Below, piece after piece: positions 37,224 to 46,311 of a stretch of DNA of 64,000 nt. Under the pieces are notes generated by a model. It was not told the origin of the DNA. It made no database searches and saw only the letters and a list, made by a program, of their open reading frames with translations. The number at the start of each line of letters is the position of its first letter. Position 1 is the stretch's first letter. Source of the DNA: Staphylococcus sp. NRL 16/872 (lineage in GTDB: Bacteria; Bacillota; Bacilli; Staphylococcales; Staphylococcaceae); the NCBI RefSeq assembly GCF_022815905.2, contig NZ_CP119327.1:1798001-1862000 (forward strand), in the 5' to 3' direction. The translations under genes were made by a program, and so were the position numbers.

Positions 37224-39671
37224 TTATATTAAATCATCTATGTCTACATCTCTAACATAAGCTTTTTGTTTACCATATTCTTTACCGAATTTAAGCTTGC
37301 CTTCTTTATTACCATCATAAACTTGCCAATTGCCTAACTGTCTTAAAGCGTTCGTAATCTTTTTAAGCTCCATTGAGCCTCGTCCGTCACCCTTATCTTT
37401 TCCAAAGCACTCAACGAATATTTCTAAAGCACACACTTTATCTCTTTGAACTAATTCGCTGCTTTGCTCACTAATCGACTCATCACCAAACTTATAAAAG
37501 TCTCGACGTTCACTAATTGACATATCTTGCCAGTTCTTAGGAATAGGTGTGTTAAGAAATTCTTCAATAATACCTACATAAGGTGATTCTTCGGTATGCT
37601 TACTTTGAATAGCATTCATCTCTTCTTCAAGTTCAGGATCTAGATAAAGTTCTTCGCCTTTATCGTAATAATGTTTAGCTTCTGCCCAAATTTGGTCAAT
37701 TTCTTCCTTAGTTAGTTTTGACCATTTCACTTCTACTTTTTCAGGGTTAACAGTCATAGGCCAAAATCGACGACCGCCTGTTTCATCTCTTAGGAAATCA
37801 ACTTTATTTGTTGTACCGATGAAGATGCATTGACGTGGAAAATCTTCTATATAATGACCATAAGCAACACGGAAACGGTCAATTTGTTTTGAGATGAAGT
37901 GCTTAATTGCTTCAACTTCGGCTTTACGTGTTGCAGCAAGTTCTGCCATTTCCATTAACCAAACGCCTTGAAGTGCTTCATAAGCTTCTTTACCAGTAAC
38001 TGATACTAAACTGTCTGAGAACCAAGCACCGCCAAGCTTTTTAAGTATTGCCGATTTACCAACACCTTGTGGTCCGTAAAGCGTAAGCATATAGTCGAAT
38101 TTGCATCCAGGTTCCATGACTCTTGCGACACCTGCAGTTAAAGCCTTACGTGTTGTCGTGCGATTAACTTCTGTGTCTTCAACGCCTAAATACTTAATAA
38201 ATAGACGTTCAAGTCTAAGCTCACCGTCCCATGTTAGTCTATTAAGGTAATTTCTAACTGGATGATAAGCGTTTTGTATTGCAACACTGATGATTGCATC
38301 TTTTGTCTTACCTGAATGATGTATTTCATACACTTTTTCAATGTAACTACGTAATGCACTATCATCTCCGTCTTGCCATTGTCTATGTCGACTTTCTTTG
38401 TTCCACGGTGTTTTGCCTAAGCATTCAATCTGTTTCGTAAATTCATTAAATGCGATTTTACCTTTTAAGTTAGGATCATTACGTAAGATAATCTCAATGT
38501 TAGGAATGCTAGCTTTGAAGTTCCCTTTTGATGTAATTTCTAACGTTTCATCCCATTCGTCATTTGACGTTTCGATTGCGTCGAAGTCATCCATAACATT
38601 AGACATTTTGTCATTGATAAGCTGCTTTTTCACGCGCTCATCATTTTGTGCTTTTGTTTGCATGGCTTTATAACTTGGTAGACGATTAATTGGCGTATCA
38701 GCTTTCATGTCTTCATCTTGAGCGCCATATAAGTGAATACGCACTAAGTCAAAACTGTTAACAAGTTGACCACTGATTGGGTCTGTGTTGTGATGAGAAT
38801 AAGCGAATTTGCCGTCCTCATATAAAACTAAACCGCCTGCAGTTGACCCTTCGTGGTAGGTATATCGGTCTGTACTATGTTGGTCGTAAAGTTCAGGTAT
38901 AAAGGTTTCAATCGCTTCTTCAATAGTATAGGCTCTACAAAATGCACCAACGATACCTGGTTTCTCTTCTGGGTTACCTTGCTTGTCTGCTAAATGTTTT
39001 GTTTTGCTTTGCTCACGACTTGATGTTGGCCATTCTAAAGTGTCGGTCCAATCAACATATTCACTTAGAATTTCATCAGGGTCTAGTAGTGGTAAATCTT
39101 CATAAGTGAAAAAGAATTCTGCATCATTACTTGTTGATGGCCAATACATTAAGCGGTGTGGTTGATAAGTTGTATCATCAAAATATTCCATGCCAACCAT
39201 ATCTGCAACTTTACGTCCGACCGCTTCATACTCATCTGCATTGACATTACGTTTAAGTGGAATGACTAATCGTAATCTTGGACTAATCTCTCTATGCTTA
39301 TGCGTTGAATAGACACAATAAGCAAAGTCGTAGAACATAGAAAGTATGTCGGTCATGTCTTGTGCTGCAAAGTCCAAGTCAAGCGTTAACATTGAACGGT
39401 TCATCACTTGACCGGCTTTACGCTTACCCTCCTTTAGGTAACCACCAACGAAACCACCAACATCTTTAACATCAGCTTGTTCAGTCTTTGACATCTTGTT
39501 GTAGTCGGCTAGGTCTTCTTTTGTTCTAACGGTTTGAGAAAGCTTTTGCATGAAGTCAGACCAAGCCATGTTATGATTAGTCCAATGCTTTGACAAACGA
39601 CTTGCTGCATAAGCATAAGACACATCACGATCATATTTAATTGGTTGTAATTGTGTGACTTTGTCTAACAT
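37224..39671 (-). CDS. VirE-type primase/helicase
   Basis: 815 residues. The N-terminal part holds a primase-like region (LTLDLDFAAQDMTD, SPRLRLVIPLKR, MYWPSTSNDAEFFF). The C-terminal VirE/D5-type ATPase has Walker A YGPQGVGKSA, Walker B WLMEMAEL and FIGTTNKVDFLRDETGGRRFW. It is the likely replication initiator and helicase. ATG 39671 follows AGGAGC. Confidence 0.9.
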   Translation of the reverse strand: MLDKVTQLQPIKYDRDVSYAYAASRLSKHWTNHNMAWSDFMQKLSQTVRTKEDLADYNKMSKTEQADVKDVGGFVGGYLKEGKRKAGQVMNRSMLTLDLDFAAQDMTDILSMFYDFAYCVYSTHKHREISPRLRLVIPLKRNVNADEYEAVGRKVADMVGMEYFDDTTYQPHRLMYWPSTSNDAEFFFTYEDLPLLDPDEILSEYVDWTDTLEWPTSSREQSKTKHLADKQGNPEEKPGIVGAFCRAYTIEEAIETFIPELYDQHSTDRYTYHEGSTAGGLVLYEDGKFAYSHHNTDPISGQLVNSFDLVRIHLYGAQDEDMKADTPINRLPSYKAMQTKAQNDERVKKQLINDKMSNVMDDFDAIETSNDEWDETLEITSKGNFKASIPNIEIILRNDPNLKGKIAFNEFTKQIECLGKTPWNKESRHRQWQDGDDSALRSYIEKVYEIHHSGKTKDAIISVAIQNAYHPVRNYLNRLTWDGELRLERLFIKYLGVEDTEVNRTTTRKALTAGVARVMEPGCKFDYMLTLYGPQGVGKSAILKKLGGAWFSDSLVSVTGKEAYEALQGVWLMEMAELAATRKAEVEAIKHFISKQIDRFRVAYGHYIEDFPRQCIFIGTTNKVDFLRDETGGRRFWPMTVNPEKVEVKWSKLTKEEIDQIWAEAKHYYDKGEELYLDPELEEEMNAIQSKHTEESPYVGIIEEFLNTPIPKNWQDMSISERRDFYKFGDESISEQSSELVQRDKVCALEIFVECFGKDKGDGRGSMELKKITNALRQLGNWQVYDGNKEGKLKFGKEYGKQKAYVRDVDIDDLI

Positions 39672-39685
39672 AAGTAGCTCCTTTC

Positions 39686-39829
39686 TTATCTTTTGCGATT
39701 ATGCTCAATAATTTCACTAAGCATTTTGTTATGTGATTTGAGTGTTCTAATTTCATCTTTTTGTTCGCATTGAGCCATAAATTGAATAAAGCAAAGAATT
39801 GCTAAAAGTAATGTCGTTGTCCCCCACAT
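39686..39829 (-). CDS. 47-residue phage protein with N-terminal hydrophobic helix
   Basis: The ATG shares one base with the upstream stop (TAATG). The product starts MWGTTTLLLAILCF and continues as a polar, charged helix ending HNRKR. It is probably a small membrane-anchored protein; no family is assigned. Confidence 0.6.
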   Translation of the reverse strand: MWGTTTLLLAILCFIQFMAQCEQKDEIRTLKSHNKMLSEIIEHNRKR

Positions 39830-40068
39830 TATTCATCTCTCCCATCTTTATAATTGAATGCATCTTCAAATGCTTGAGCGATATCACGCTCAATTTGTCG
39901 TCTGAATGTAGTGTTTAAATCGAATTGATCAACAGGACTTGCAAAGTCATCCGGTGCCGTATCAACTTCATCAGGTTTGTACATGAAATGCTCATATATT
40001 TTGATAAGTATTTTGTATATTAAGATTGCTGCAATAGCAGTTAGGAATGTTTCAAAGTATTTATTCAT
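39829..40068 (-). CDS. small phage membrane protein
   Basis: 79 residues with one helix at about 8-25 (LTAIAAILIYKILIKIY) and an acidic C-terminal part containing a TTFRRQIERDIAQAFEDAF helix. Unknown function. It forms a coupled pair with the 47-residue gene. Confidence 0.6.
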   Translation of the reverse strand: MNKYFETFLTAIAAILIYKILIKIYEHFMYKPDEVDTAPDDFASPVDQFDLNTTFRRQIERDIAQAFEDAFNYKDGRDE

Positions 40069-40138
40069 AAAGTATCGTTCCTTTCGAAAATATTTTGGTA
40101 TACTTAAATTACTTTTATAGAAGGTGAGGTGCCATATA

Positions 40139-40384
40139 ATGACAGGAAAATCAGTTAAAGATGCTATTATTAGATCCTTACAAGATGGTTATGCAACTAA
40201 AATAGCTACAGTAGATGGTGAAAAGTACAAAATTGATAACTACGGTACAATCAATGATGAATTTTGTATGGTAATGAGTAACAATAAGACTTTCACTATT
40301 GATACTAAAAGCATCGTTTCTATCACTCAAAGCGATGTTCCAAGCCATTCAGGTCTTAAGAAAGGGAAAGCTAAAATCCTTTAA
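40139..40384 (+). CDS. counter-oriented small gene in the replication region
   Basis: 81 residues from ATG 40139, with GGTGAGGTG upstream and a TATACT box near 40100. Alpha/beta sequence with LQDGYATKIATVDGEKYKIDNYG and a C-terminal basic tail; no family recognised. It runs against all neighbours and ends before a perfect palindrome terminator, so it is a separate transcription unit. It could be expressed in the lysogen. Confidence 0.65.
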   Translation: MTGKSVKDAIIRSLQDGYATKIATVDGEKYKIDNYGTINDEFCMVMSNNKTFTIDTKSIVSITQSDVPSHSGLKKGKAKIL

Positions 40385-40391
40385 ATTGCTA

Positions 40392-40409
40392 GAGGGCCCT
40401 AGGGCCCTC
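40392..40409. terminator. 18-bp perfect palindrome terminator
   Basis: GAGGGCCCTAGGGCCCTC just after the stop of the rightward gene and about 45 bases before the dUTPase stop. It is GC-only except for the central TA and outer AT pairs, and only a short AT stretch follows. It could act in both directions. Confidence 0.6.
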
Positions 40410-40452
40410 ATTTCATCTCCCCAACACTTCCTTTACACGTTGATAAATGTCT

Positions 40453-40971
40453 TTAGTACCCTGTACTTCCGAACCCGTCTGTCCCTCTCTCTGACACATT
40501 GCTAAACTCCTTTACTTCTTTTAATTCTGGTGTCCAAATTGGTACGATAACCAATTGTGCGAGTTTGTCGCCTTTTTTAATACCGTAAGAGTTAGGTATT
40601 TGATGTAAATCATTAGTTGCTTGTCCTTTGATATTTAAAACGCCGAAACCTTCTACTAACAGATTGTCTGACATATCTATATATTCTGCGTCATTCTTAA
40701 TATTAATTCCTAAATTACCCTGATAACCTGCATCTATCTTGCCTGTTTCGATTACTAAATGCGTCTTGCTACTCACGCCACTTCTTGATGTTAAAAGTCC
40801 TACATAGCCCTCTGGGATGTTCACAGCTACATCTGTTTTAATCACTGCTTTTTCTTGTGACTCGAGCATCACTGTTTCTGCTGCATAGATGTCAAAGCCG
40901 GCATCTAAACGCTCACGTGTTGGTGTAGTTGCATTCTCTGATAGTTTGATAAACTCTAATGTGTTAGTCAT
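40453..40971 (-). CDS. dut: dUTP diphosphatase
   Basis: 172 residues, trimeric dUTPase. Motif 1 DAGFDIYA, motif 2 TSRSGVSSK, motif 3 GKIDAGYQGNLGI, motif 5 SERGTDGFGSTGY. It removes dUTP during phage DNA synthesis. In staphylococcal phages dUTPases can also derepress pathogenicity islands by binding Stl; no sequence here settles that role. Confidence 0.93.
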   Translation of the reverse strand: MTNTLEFIKLSENATTPTRERLDAGFDIYAAETVMLESQEKAVIKTDVAVNIPEGYVGLLTSRSGVSSKTHLVIETGKIDAGYQGNLGINIKNDAEYIDMSDNLLVEGFGVLNIKGQATNDLHQIPNSYGIKKGDKLAQLVIVPIWTPELKEVKEFSNVSERGTDGFGSTGY

Positions 40972-41370
40972 TTATTCGTCCTCCTTAAATTCCATTTGCA
41001 TTGGTAGTATTTCTATAATGCGCACACTTATTTTTGCTTTACTAAATCGCTTTAACATCTTTTGTTTAGCTTCTTCTTTATTCTTTGCAGGTACTAAATC
41101 GGTAAATGTATTAAGTCTGTTCAGATTAAGTTTGTACTTAACTTTGAATATCTCTTCCACGTTGTAAGCAAATTGAACAACTGTGATTTTGCCGTGCAAC
41201 CATTTAGCGTGTTCACGTTTGATTAAGCCTAGTTTGTTCAATTCACGTTGTTGATTTTCAACAGTAAATTTATGGTTCTGCAATTCCCAAATTAAGTTAT
41301 TAGCACTTTCTTTTGTTACTTCAAATGTATTGTTGAAAAAATCATCTGATACTACTTCTAGTTCACTCAT
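40972..41370 (-). CDS. phage protein of unknown function
   Basis: 132 residues from ATG 41370, which overlaps the end of the previous gene and has GGAGCG upstream. Helical, with a Lys-rich C-terminus (KNKEEAKQKMLKRFSK). No known domain seen. It lies directly before dut. Confidence 0.6.
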   Translation of the reverse strand: MSELEVVSDDFFNNTFEVTKESANNLIWELQNHKFTVENQQRELNKLGLIKREHAKWLHGKITVVQFAYNVEEIFKVKYKLNLNRLNTFTDLVPAKNKEEAKQKMLKRFSKAKISVRIIEILPMQMEFKEDE

Positions 41371-41674
41371 CACTGCCACGCTCCATTGTTTTAGATATAT
41401 TTCTTCTAGCATTCTCTTTCTCAACTTTACATATCGAAAAGTCAATCATTCTTTCTACTGCCTCATCTGCACAATATCCAGATGTGATAAAACGTTGTTT
41501 AATATCATCAAACGCCTCTGCCTTACGTTTAATGTCTGCAATATCGTTGATGAGTTCGTCGCGTTGGCTTTTATATTCGTCACGTTCTTTAATATGCTTT
41601 GCATTTTCGTTAAACCAGTATTCAGATTGTAATTCGTAGTATTCTTTAGTATTCGGCTCTATGCTATTTACCAT
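41363..41674 (-). CDS. helical phage protein of unknown function
   Basis: 103 residues from ATG 41674, chosen for the AGGGAG ribosome site. An alternative TTG at 41716 is in frame. Charged heptad-like helices (KHIKERDEYKSQRDELINDI) suggest a coiled coil. It overlaps both neighbours. Confidence 0.55.
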   Translation of the reverse strand: MVNSIEPNTKEYYELQSEYWFNENAKHIKERDEYKSQRDELINDIADIKRKAEAFDDIKQRFITSGYCADEAVERMIDFSICKVEKENARRNISKTMERGSDE

Positions 41675-41870
41675 TCCTAACACACTCCCTATTTCGTTTA
41701 ATATCGTCTTGCTCAACTAACATTGTCACTCTGCTTCCTGCGACCTTTACGACAGAGCCGTTGACACCTAACTTGCGTAGTTCCTGTTGTATTTGTGTAG
41801 GTGTCTTGCCTTGTGTGTTGTAGCGATAGCGTTGGTTGATTGTGTCGGATAGTATCATTCCACTAGCCAC
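41664..41870 (-). CDS. small phage protein
   Basis: 68 residues counted from GTG 41870; ATG 41858 is an equally likely start. Basic, with TPTQIQQELRKLGVNG helix then two strands, resembling a small DNA-binding or fold-back domain. Function unknown. It overlaps the methyltransferase-like gene by 16 bases. Confidence 0.5.
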   Translation of the reverse strand: MASGMILSDTINQRYRYNTQGKTPTQIQQELRKLGVNGSVVKVAGSRVTMLVEQDDIKRNRECVRNGK

Positions 41871-42496
41871 GCTGGTACACCTTCTGTCTGTTTAATATCT
41901 GAATATTTATGTTCTACAAATTTCACATTCAATTCTTTTTCGACATCTTCTGTATAGGGCAATCGGTTTAAACTGCTAAAGCCTAAATGGTTATTCTCAT
42001 CATTTTGAATAAACCAGGCGCCATATGCTTCACGTGTTAATACATCACATTGAACAACCAAGCCATTCATGCCACGAATAAGCATGTTGAATAATAAGAA
42101 TGGAATTGTACGGTCGCTTAACTCCTCTGCTGTGTAGAAATACATTCTAGGCTCATAGTCAAATGGTGAATGCTTCATTCTATCCTTGTTCCATTTCTCA
42201 ATCACAATGCCACCTGTTCCTGCTGCTGGCTCATAGTAATCACCTTTGCTATCTCCTACCATTTCCACAAGTAGCTTACTAATAGATTGTGGTGTGAAAT
42301 CTTGCTTATGCTTTTTACGATTGGCATGTTCATCTTGGAAATATTCATGAAACCAGTCGTAATTGACATCTTTATCAAAGGCTTCAAGAAACTCCATAAA
42401 TATCTTGTTACGTTCTTCTATATCGCCATGTAAGATTTCCATAATTTTTCTAGGTGCTTGATAACTGTCTCTAATATTTAGAATGTCATTGATCAT
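41855..42496 (-). CDS. N-6 DNA methylase-like phage protein
   Basis: 213 residues. Helical N-terminus, then KQDFTPQSISKLLVEMV and the SAM-binding motif YEPAAGTGGIVIE typical of HsdM-type adenine methylases. The catalytic (N/D)PP(Y/F) motif expected after the fourth strand is not visible. The C-terminus is short, so activity is doubtful. Such shortened forms are common in staphylococcal phages. Confidence 0.8.
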   Translation of the reverse strand: MINDILNIRDSYQAPRKIMEILHGDIEERNKIFMEFLEAFDKDVNYDWFHEYFQDEHANRKKHKQDFTPQSISKLLVEMVGDSKGDYYEPAAGTGGIVIEKWNKDRMKHSPFDYEPRMYFYTAEELSDRTIPFLLFNMLIRGMNGLVVQCDVLTREAYGAWFIQNDENNHLGFSSLNRLPYTEDVEKELNVKFVEHKYSDIKQTEGVPAWLVE

Positions 42497-42708
42497 TCGC
42501 CTACACCTACAATCTCTTTAACTGGCACTCTAATCGCAATTAATCTATCACGCGTTTGTTTTTCTATTTCATAAGCGTGCTTAGAAGAGATAGCAAAGAA
42601 GCCACCAATTGATATGCCTAATTTCTCACAACATTCTTTAGCTGTTCCTGCACAAATAACGTCGTCACCTTTATAAACCACGTATTCATAACTAATGCCA
42701 CTACCCAT
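42493..42708 (-). CDS. small phage protein with HTH-like segment
   Basis: 71 residues. YVVYKGDDVICAGTAKECCEKLGIS resembles the NUMOD-type strand-helix unit that reads DNA, followed by a basic helix. It overlaps the methylase-like gene by four bases. Function not known. Confidence 0.55.
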   Translation of the reverse strand: MGSGISYEYVVYKGDDVICAGTAKECCEKLGISIGGFFAISSKHAYEIEKQTRDRLIAIRVPVKEIVGVGE

Positions 42709-43428
42709 TTAACTCACCTCACCGTTGTAAAATTCATCTGCCCACATGAAAGCACGATAGCCTATTGTGTGGTAAGCATTACGACTATTGTTGCAGCAGT
42801 CATTTATTGTTTGTCTGTTATACAAAGTGATAGCTTCTGCTTGTCGAGTGCTTTTAAACTCATCTAGTAATTCGCCCTTTTCGCTAACAAACACAATACC
42901 TTTACGTTTTCCTTTGTGTCCTGTGATGCGCCCTAATTCTTCTCTTGTTGTTTTAGCTAAGTTACTAGCTCGTACATCATATTTAAATCCGTTTTTGCTA
43001 TAAACAACCTCATCTTTATTTAAGTGACCATAAAAGGCTTCATAAACTAATCTGTTAGCGCGATAATGCTTCCCTTTATATTTAATGTTTGGATAGCCTT
43101 TTTGATTGAAAACAAAATAGTAACGATATCCTGTCTTCGTTTTTGCTTTAAATCTTGCATAGTCACTCGCGTAAAGGCCCTCTAATTTTGTTTCTCTCCA
43201 AATTTCATTTGGCAATTCTAACTTTTGAATGAGTTGTCTTTTTTCTTTAACGCTTAATTCATTTCTGACGAAGTAGCATTGCAGCTTTCTATTATAGGTT
43301 TGATTATTTACATATCTTGTTAGCATAGAGGGGCTAACACCAAGCACTTTATGTGCATATTCTGTTGAGATGCGGGTAAGCCGATTAAATAACGGCTCCC
43401 ACATATAAACTGGTAGTTGTTTTGCCAT
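42709..43428 (-). CDS. HNH/NUMOD-like protein with degenerate HNH core
   Basis: 239 residues. The first 90 hold an HTH-like region (YAHKVLGVSPSMLTRYV). The middle has NIKYKGKHYRANRLVYEAF, the frame of phage HNH endonucleases, but the next histidine is replaced (VVYSKNGFKYDVRASNLAKT). The C-terminal SEKGELLDEFKSTRQAEAITL is a NUMOD1-like helix. It is probably a DNA-binding relative of homing nucleases, possibly inactive. Confidence 0.65.
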   Translation of the reverse strand: MAKQLPVYMWEPLFNRLTRISTEYAHKVLGVSPSMLTRYVNNQTYNRKLQCYFVRNELSVKEKRQLIQKLELPNEIWRETKLEGLYASDYARFKAKTKTGYRYYFVFNQKGYPNIKYKGKHYRANRLVYEAFYGHLNKDEVVYSKNGFKYDVRASNLAKTTREELGRITGHKGKRKGIVFVSEKGELLDEFKSTRQAEAITLYNRQTINDCCNNSRNAYHTIGYRAFMWADEFYNGEVS

Positions 43429-43430
43429 GT

Positions 43431-43979
43431 TTATTCCTCCAATACATCTATCAAGCGTTCACAATAAACTTTCGCTTTTTTAATATCTTCTAATTCATCA
43501 TCTTTACGACCTGCACGTGTTGAATATTTGATAATGTTACCTAGCATAAAACCTTTAAAGTGATCATCTGATAATTGTTGTTTTACAAAATCAATTACAT
43601 CTACACCATCTTTACCTTGATAATGTTCTGGCGTGGTATCAGGTTCGGTTTCATCTTTAGAGTCTTTATTCAATTTCTCCATAGTTGTTGAAAATTTGGT
43701 TCCTGTTTTTTGATGAATTACCTTTATTTCTGTCTCACCTGAAGTATTAAGCTTTCTGCTAAAAGGTTTGTTCGATTTAACAAAATTCCAGCTATTATCA
43801 ATAATTACTTTCTCACCATTCATTTTTTCAACTTGTGCTTCCCATTTAATACTGTCCGATACTACATCATGCTCTCCCTTTACTTGGTTAACGATTGCTA
43901 ATTGTGTGAGTTGTTGATCATTAGCAAAATCTATATATTCAATCACATCATTCTTATTTAAATCTGCTATTCTTGTCAT
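43431..43979 (-). CDS. DUF3310 phage protein
   Basis: 182 residues. C-terminal DUF3310 (sometimes called nucleotide kinase-like) shows PEHYQGKDGVDVIDFVKQQL, then MLGNIIKYSTRAGRKD and a CERLI helix. The N-terminal 110 residues are beta-rich and phage specific. Enzymatic role not established. Confidence 0.8.
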   Translation of the reverse strand: MTRIADLNKNDVIEYIDFANDQQLTQLAIVNQVKGEHDVVSDSIKWEAQVEKMNGEKVIIDNSWNFVKSNKPFSRKLNTSGETEIKVIHQKTGTKFSTTMEKLNKDSKDETEPDTTPEHYQGKDGVDVIDFVKQQLSDDHFKGFMLGNIIKYSTRAGRKDDELEDIKKAKVYCERLIDVLEE

Positions 43980-44026
43980 AGCTCATTGCCCCCTTTGCCA
44001 TATATTAATTCAGGTCCTCTTAACCC

Positions 44027-44284
44027 CTATTTATATCTTTTTCGCACTGTGCTATCGGCTACGTCGAAATGTTTGTATACATCACATAGCCGATAAGCTT
44101 TTCCATTCAAGTTTACTTTTGGCGTTTTCTTTTTAACTGAAAGAACAGCTGTTGCTTCAGGTTGATATCTATATAAGTGTTTAAGTTCAACATCTAGCCC
44201 ATCTTCAGTTTTAATATCAAAATTGCCATAGTCTTCCATTGCTTCAACTAAATCTGTAATTAATTCAACTGCTGTTGTTGCCAT
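44027..44284 (-). CDS. small phage protein of unknown function
   Basis: 85 residues from ATG 44284. Two parts: an acidic helix and strand region, then NGKAYRLCDVYKHFDVADSTVRKRY, which looks like a minimal HTH. It directly follows polA in the operon. Confidence 0.6.
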   Translation of the reverse strand: MATTAVELITDLVEAMEDYGNFDIKTEDGLDVELKHLYRYQPEATAVLSVKKKTPKVNLNGKAYRLCDVYKHFDVADSTVRKRYK

Positions 44285-44295
44285 TTTAATCACTC

Positions 44296-46257
44296 CTAAT
44301 CTTTCATATAGAACGGGCTTGTAAATCCATCACTATTAAGGTTTAAACCTAATGCCCATTTCACAGGTTTGCTCATAATCTTTTCTATTTCCTCAAGTCC
44401 GTTAGAGCCTTTAGGTACTTCAACGATAATTTCATCATGTACATGACCTACGATTTGAAATCCGGCATGTTCTATGCGATACATTGAGATAGCTAACAAA
44501 TCTCTTGCCGTTGCTTGTACAATGTTCTCCACAAGTTTTCCTCCATAAGTTGATAGCTTCGTCCATTTACGGTTCAAATCTAAGCCCATGAAGTTAACAA
44601 CAGGTGCGCCCCAATCGTTCTCACCTAGTCGTGCTTTCGGATAAGCTAGTGCTCTGCCACTTGGTAGCTCTATCATTAAAAAGCCTTTTTTCATGTAAAA
44701 CGTTAGGCCTTGTGTCTTTTGTTGTTGGCGGGTTTCTACCGTTTTAATTGCAGCGTCTTGGCACGCTTTCCAAAAGTTAACAATGTTAGGATTAGCTTTT
44801 CGCCAACTGTCGACTAAGCCTTGTAACTCACTCTCATCAATGCCCATATCAAGTGCGCCCATCGCCTTTAATGCACCAGGTCCGCCTTGATAACCTAAAG
44901 CAAGTTCAGATACTTTACCTTTTTGTCTGAGAGGGTCGCCTTTTTTAATCGACTCAACAGGAACACCAAACATTTGAGATGCAGACGCTTCATAAATCTT
45001 GCCATGCGTGTTAAATACGTCTAAGCGCCATTGTTCTTTGGCATACCAAGCAATCACTCGTGCCTCAATGGCTGAGAAGTCACTAACCGCTAACTCATGC
45101 CCATCTTCTGCAGTAAACGTTGTTCTAACTAATTGACTTAGTAGATCTTGTGGGTGTACATCTAATAACAGTTCTAAGTCATCAAACTTTTGTTCCTTGA
45201 TAAGTTCTCTAGCTATATCAAGTTCTGTGTCTGAGATGTAGTGCTTGGTTAGGTTTTGAAGTTGTACGCCCCTCGACGCCCAACGCCCTGTACCTGCACC
45301 GTAAAATTGGAATAAACCACGAACTCTTTCATCACGACACATCATAAATTGCATTTTGTTGTATTTCTTAACACTTGTTTTCGACATTTGCAGCCTAATC
45401 TCTAGCATTTGTTTTGCTTTGCCTGTGGCTTTCTTTAAATACTCTTGAACGGTTTTCTTTTGTAAGTTTGGAATATCTAAGCCTTGTTCAGTATTCAACC
45501 ATTCAAGTAGTTGACTTGGACTATTAGGGTTGTCTAATCCAGTAATTTGCGTTGCTTGTTTAAGTAATTCATCTTTACTTAACTTATCCAGCTCATTCGC
45601 ACCTTCCATTAAAGGTTTAGATAACTTAATGCCTCTGTCATTAATATGTTGATCTAATGACCAGTATTTTTGTTCTGTATCAGTTACTTCAAAATCACTT
45701 ATCTTTTTAGCAATATTCATCTCTACTTCAACGTCTCTTATGCAGTAATCAATAAATTGTTGCCATTTATCCGGGTCATGTTCAGGTAAATTACGAGTAC
45801 GACCACCATTGACTTTTGTTGGTTTACATGGAATTGAGAAGTAACGAATTAAATTCTTGCCGGCTTTATCTTTTTGTTCCTGTAAATGCAGAACGGCTCC
45901 TACCTTATCAAGTGATGCAGGCAAACCAATTCGTGTTGCATTAACCATAGTGCATATCCACTCTTCAGGTGGCATAGGTTCATTAAAATGTTTTGCTAAA
46001 CATGTTCTTTCGAAATTTGCGTTAAAGGCGTATTTTTTTACATTTGGGTCGAACAAAGCAATTTTGAAAGTCTCAAAGTCTGCATTATACTGTTCTTCTT
46101 CGAGTTCAAGCATGTCTATTGCACTAACAGATCCACCATCAATTGAGTAGGCAATGATTAAGATTTCAAAGTCATCCGCTTCTGTATATTTATAGGCACC
46201 ACACTTTGAGATGTCGTTACTACTATACGTCTCAATATCAATGTTCATGTACTCCAT
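44296..46257 (-). CDS. phage DNA polymerase, family A
   Basis: 653 residues. The 3'-5' exonuclease domain starts at MNIDIETYSSND and continues with NANFERTCLAKHF. The polymerase domain has motif A AVSDFSAIEARVIAWYA, the LRQKGKVSELALGYQGG O-helix and motif C HVHDEIIVEVP. It replicates phage DNA with the VirE-type helicase. Full-length for phage PolA enzymes. Confidence 0.95.
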   Translation of the reverse strand: MEYMNIDIETYSSNDISKCGAYKYTEADDFEILIIAYSIDGGSVSAIDMLELEEEQYNADFETFKIALFDPNVKKYAFNANFERTCLAKHFNEPMPPEEWICTMVNATRIGLPASLDKVGAVLHLQEQKDKAGKNLIRYFSIPCKPTKVNGGRTRNLPEHDPDKWQQFIDYCIRDVEVEMNIAKKISDFEVTDTEQKYWSLDQHINDRGIKLSKPLMEGANELDKLSKDELLKQATQITGLDNPNSPSQLLEWLNTEQGLDIPNLQKKTVQEYLKKATGKAKQMLEIRLQMSKTSVKKYNKMQFMMCRDERVRGLFQFYGAGTGRWASRGVQLQNLTKHYISDTELDIARELIKEQKFDDLELLLDVHPQDLLSQLVRTTFTAEDGHELAVSDFSAIEARVIAWYAKEQWRLDVFNTHGKIYEASASQMFGVPVESIKKGDPLRQKGKVSELALGYQGGPGALKAMGALDMGIDESELQGLVDSWRKANPNIVNFWKACQDAAIKTVETRQQQKTQGLTFYMKKGFLMIELPSGRALAYPKARLGENDWGAPVVNFMGLDLNRKWTKLSTYGGKLVENIVQATARDLLAISMYRIEHAGFQIVGHVHDEIIVEVPKGSNGLEEIEKIMSKPVKWALGLNLNSDGFTSPFYMKD

Positions 46258-46288
46258 GTGTGTTCACCTCTTAAGTTTTAAAAATAAA

Positions 46289-46304
46289 GCGGGGAAAACC
46301 CCGC
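46289..46304 (-). terminator. hairpin between DUF2815 and polA genes
   Basis: GCGGGG-AAAA-CCCCGC; leftward it is followed by TTTATTTTT. It probably attenuates rather than stops the early operon, since polA follows without a clear new promoter. Confidence 0.7.
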
Positions 46305-46311
46305 TAGCGTG

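Noticed and set aside
40392..40409. Protein-binding operator
   Set aside because: A palindrome just after a stop codon between convergent genes is better explained as a terminator, although the short T-run leaves some doubt.
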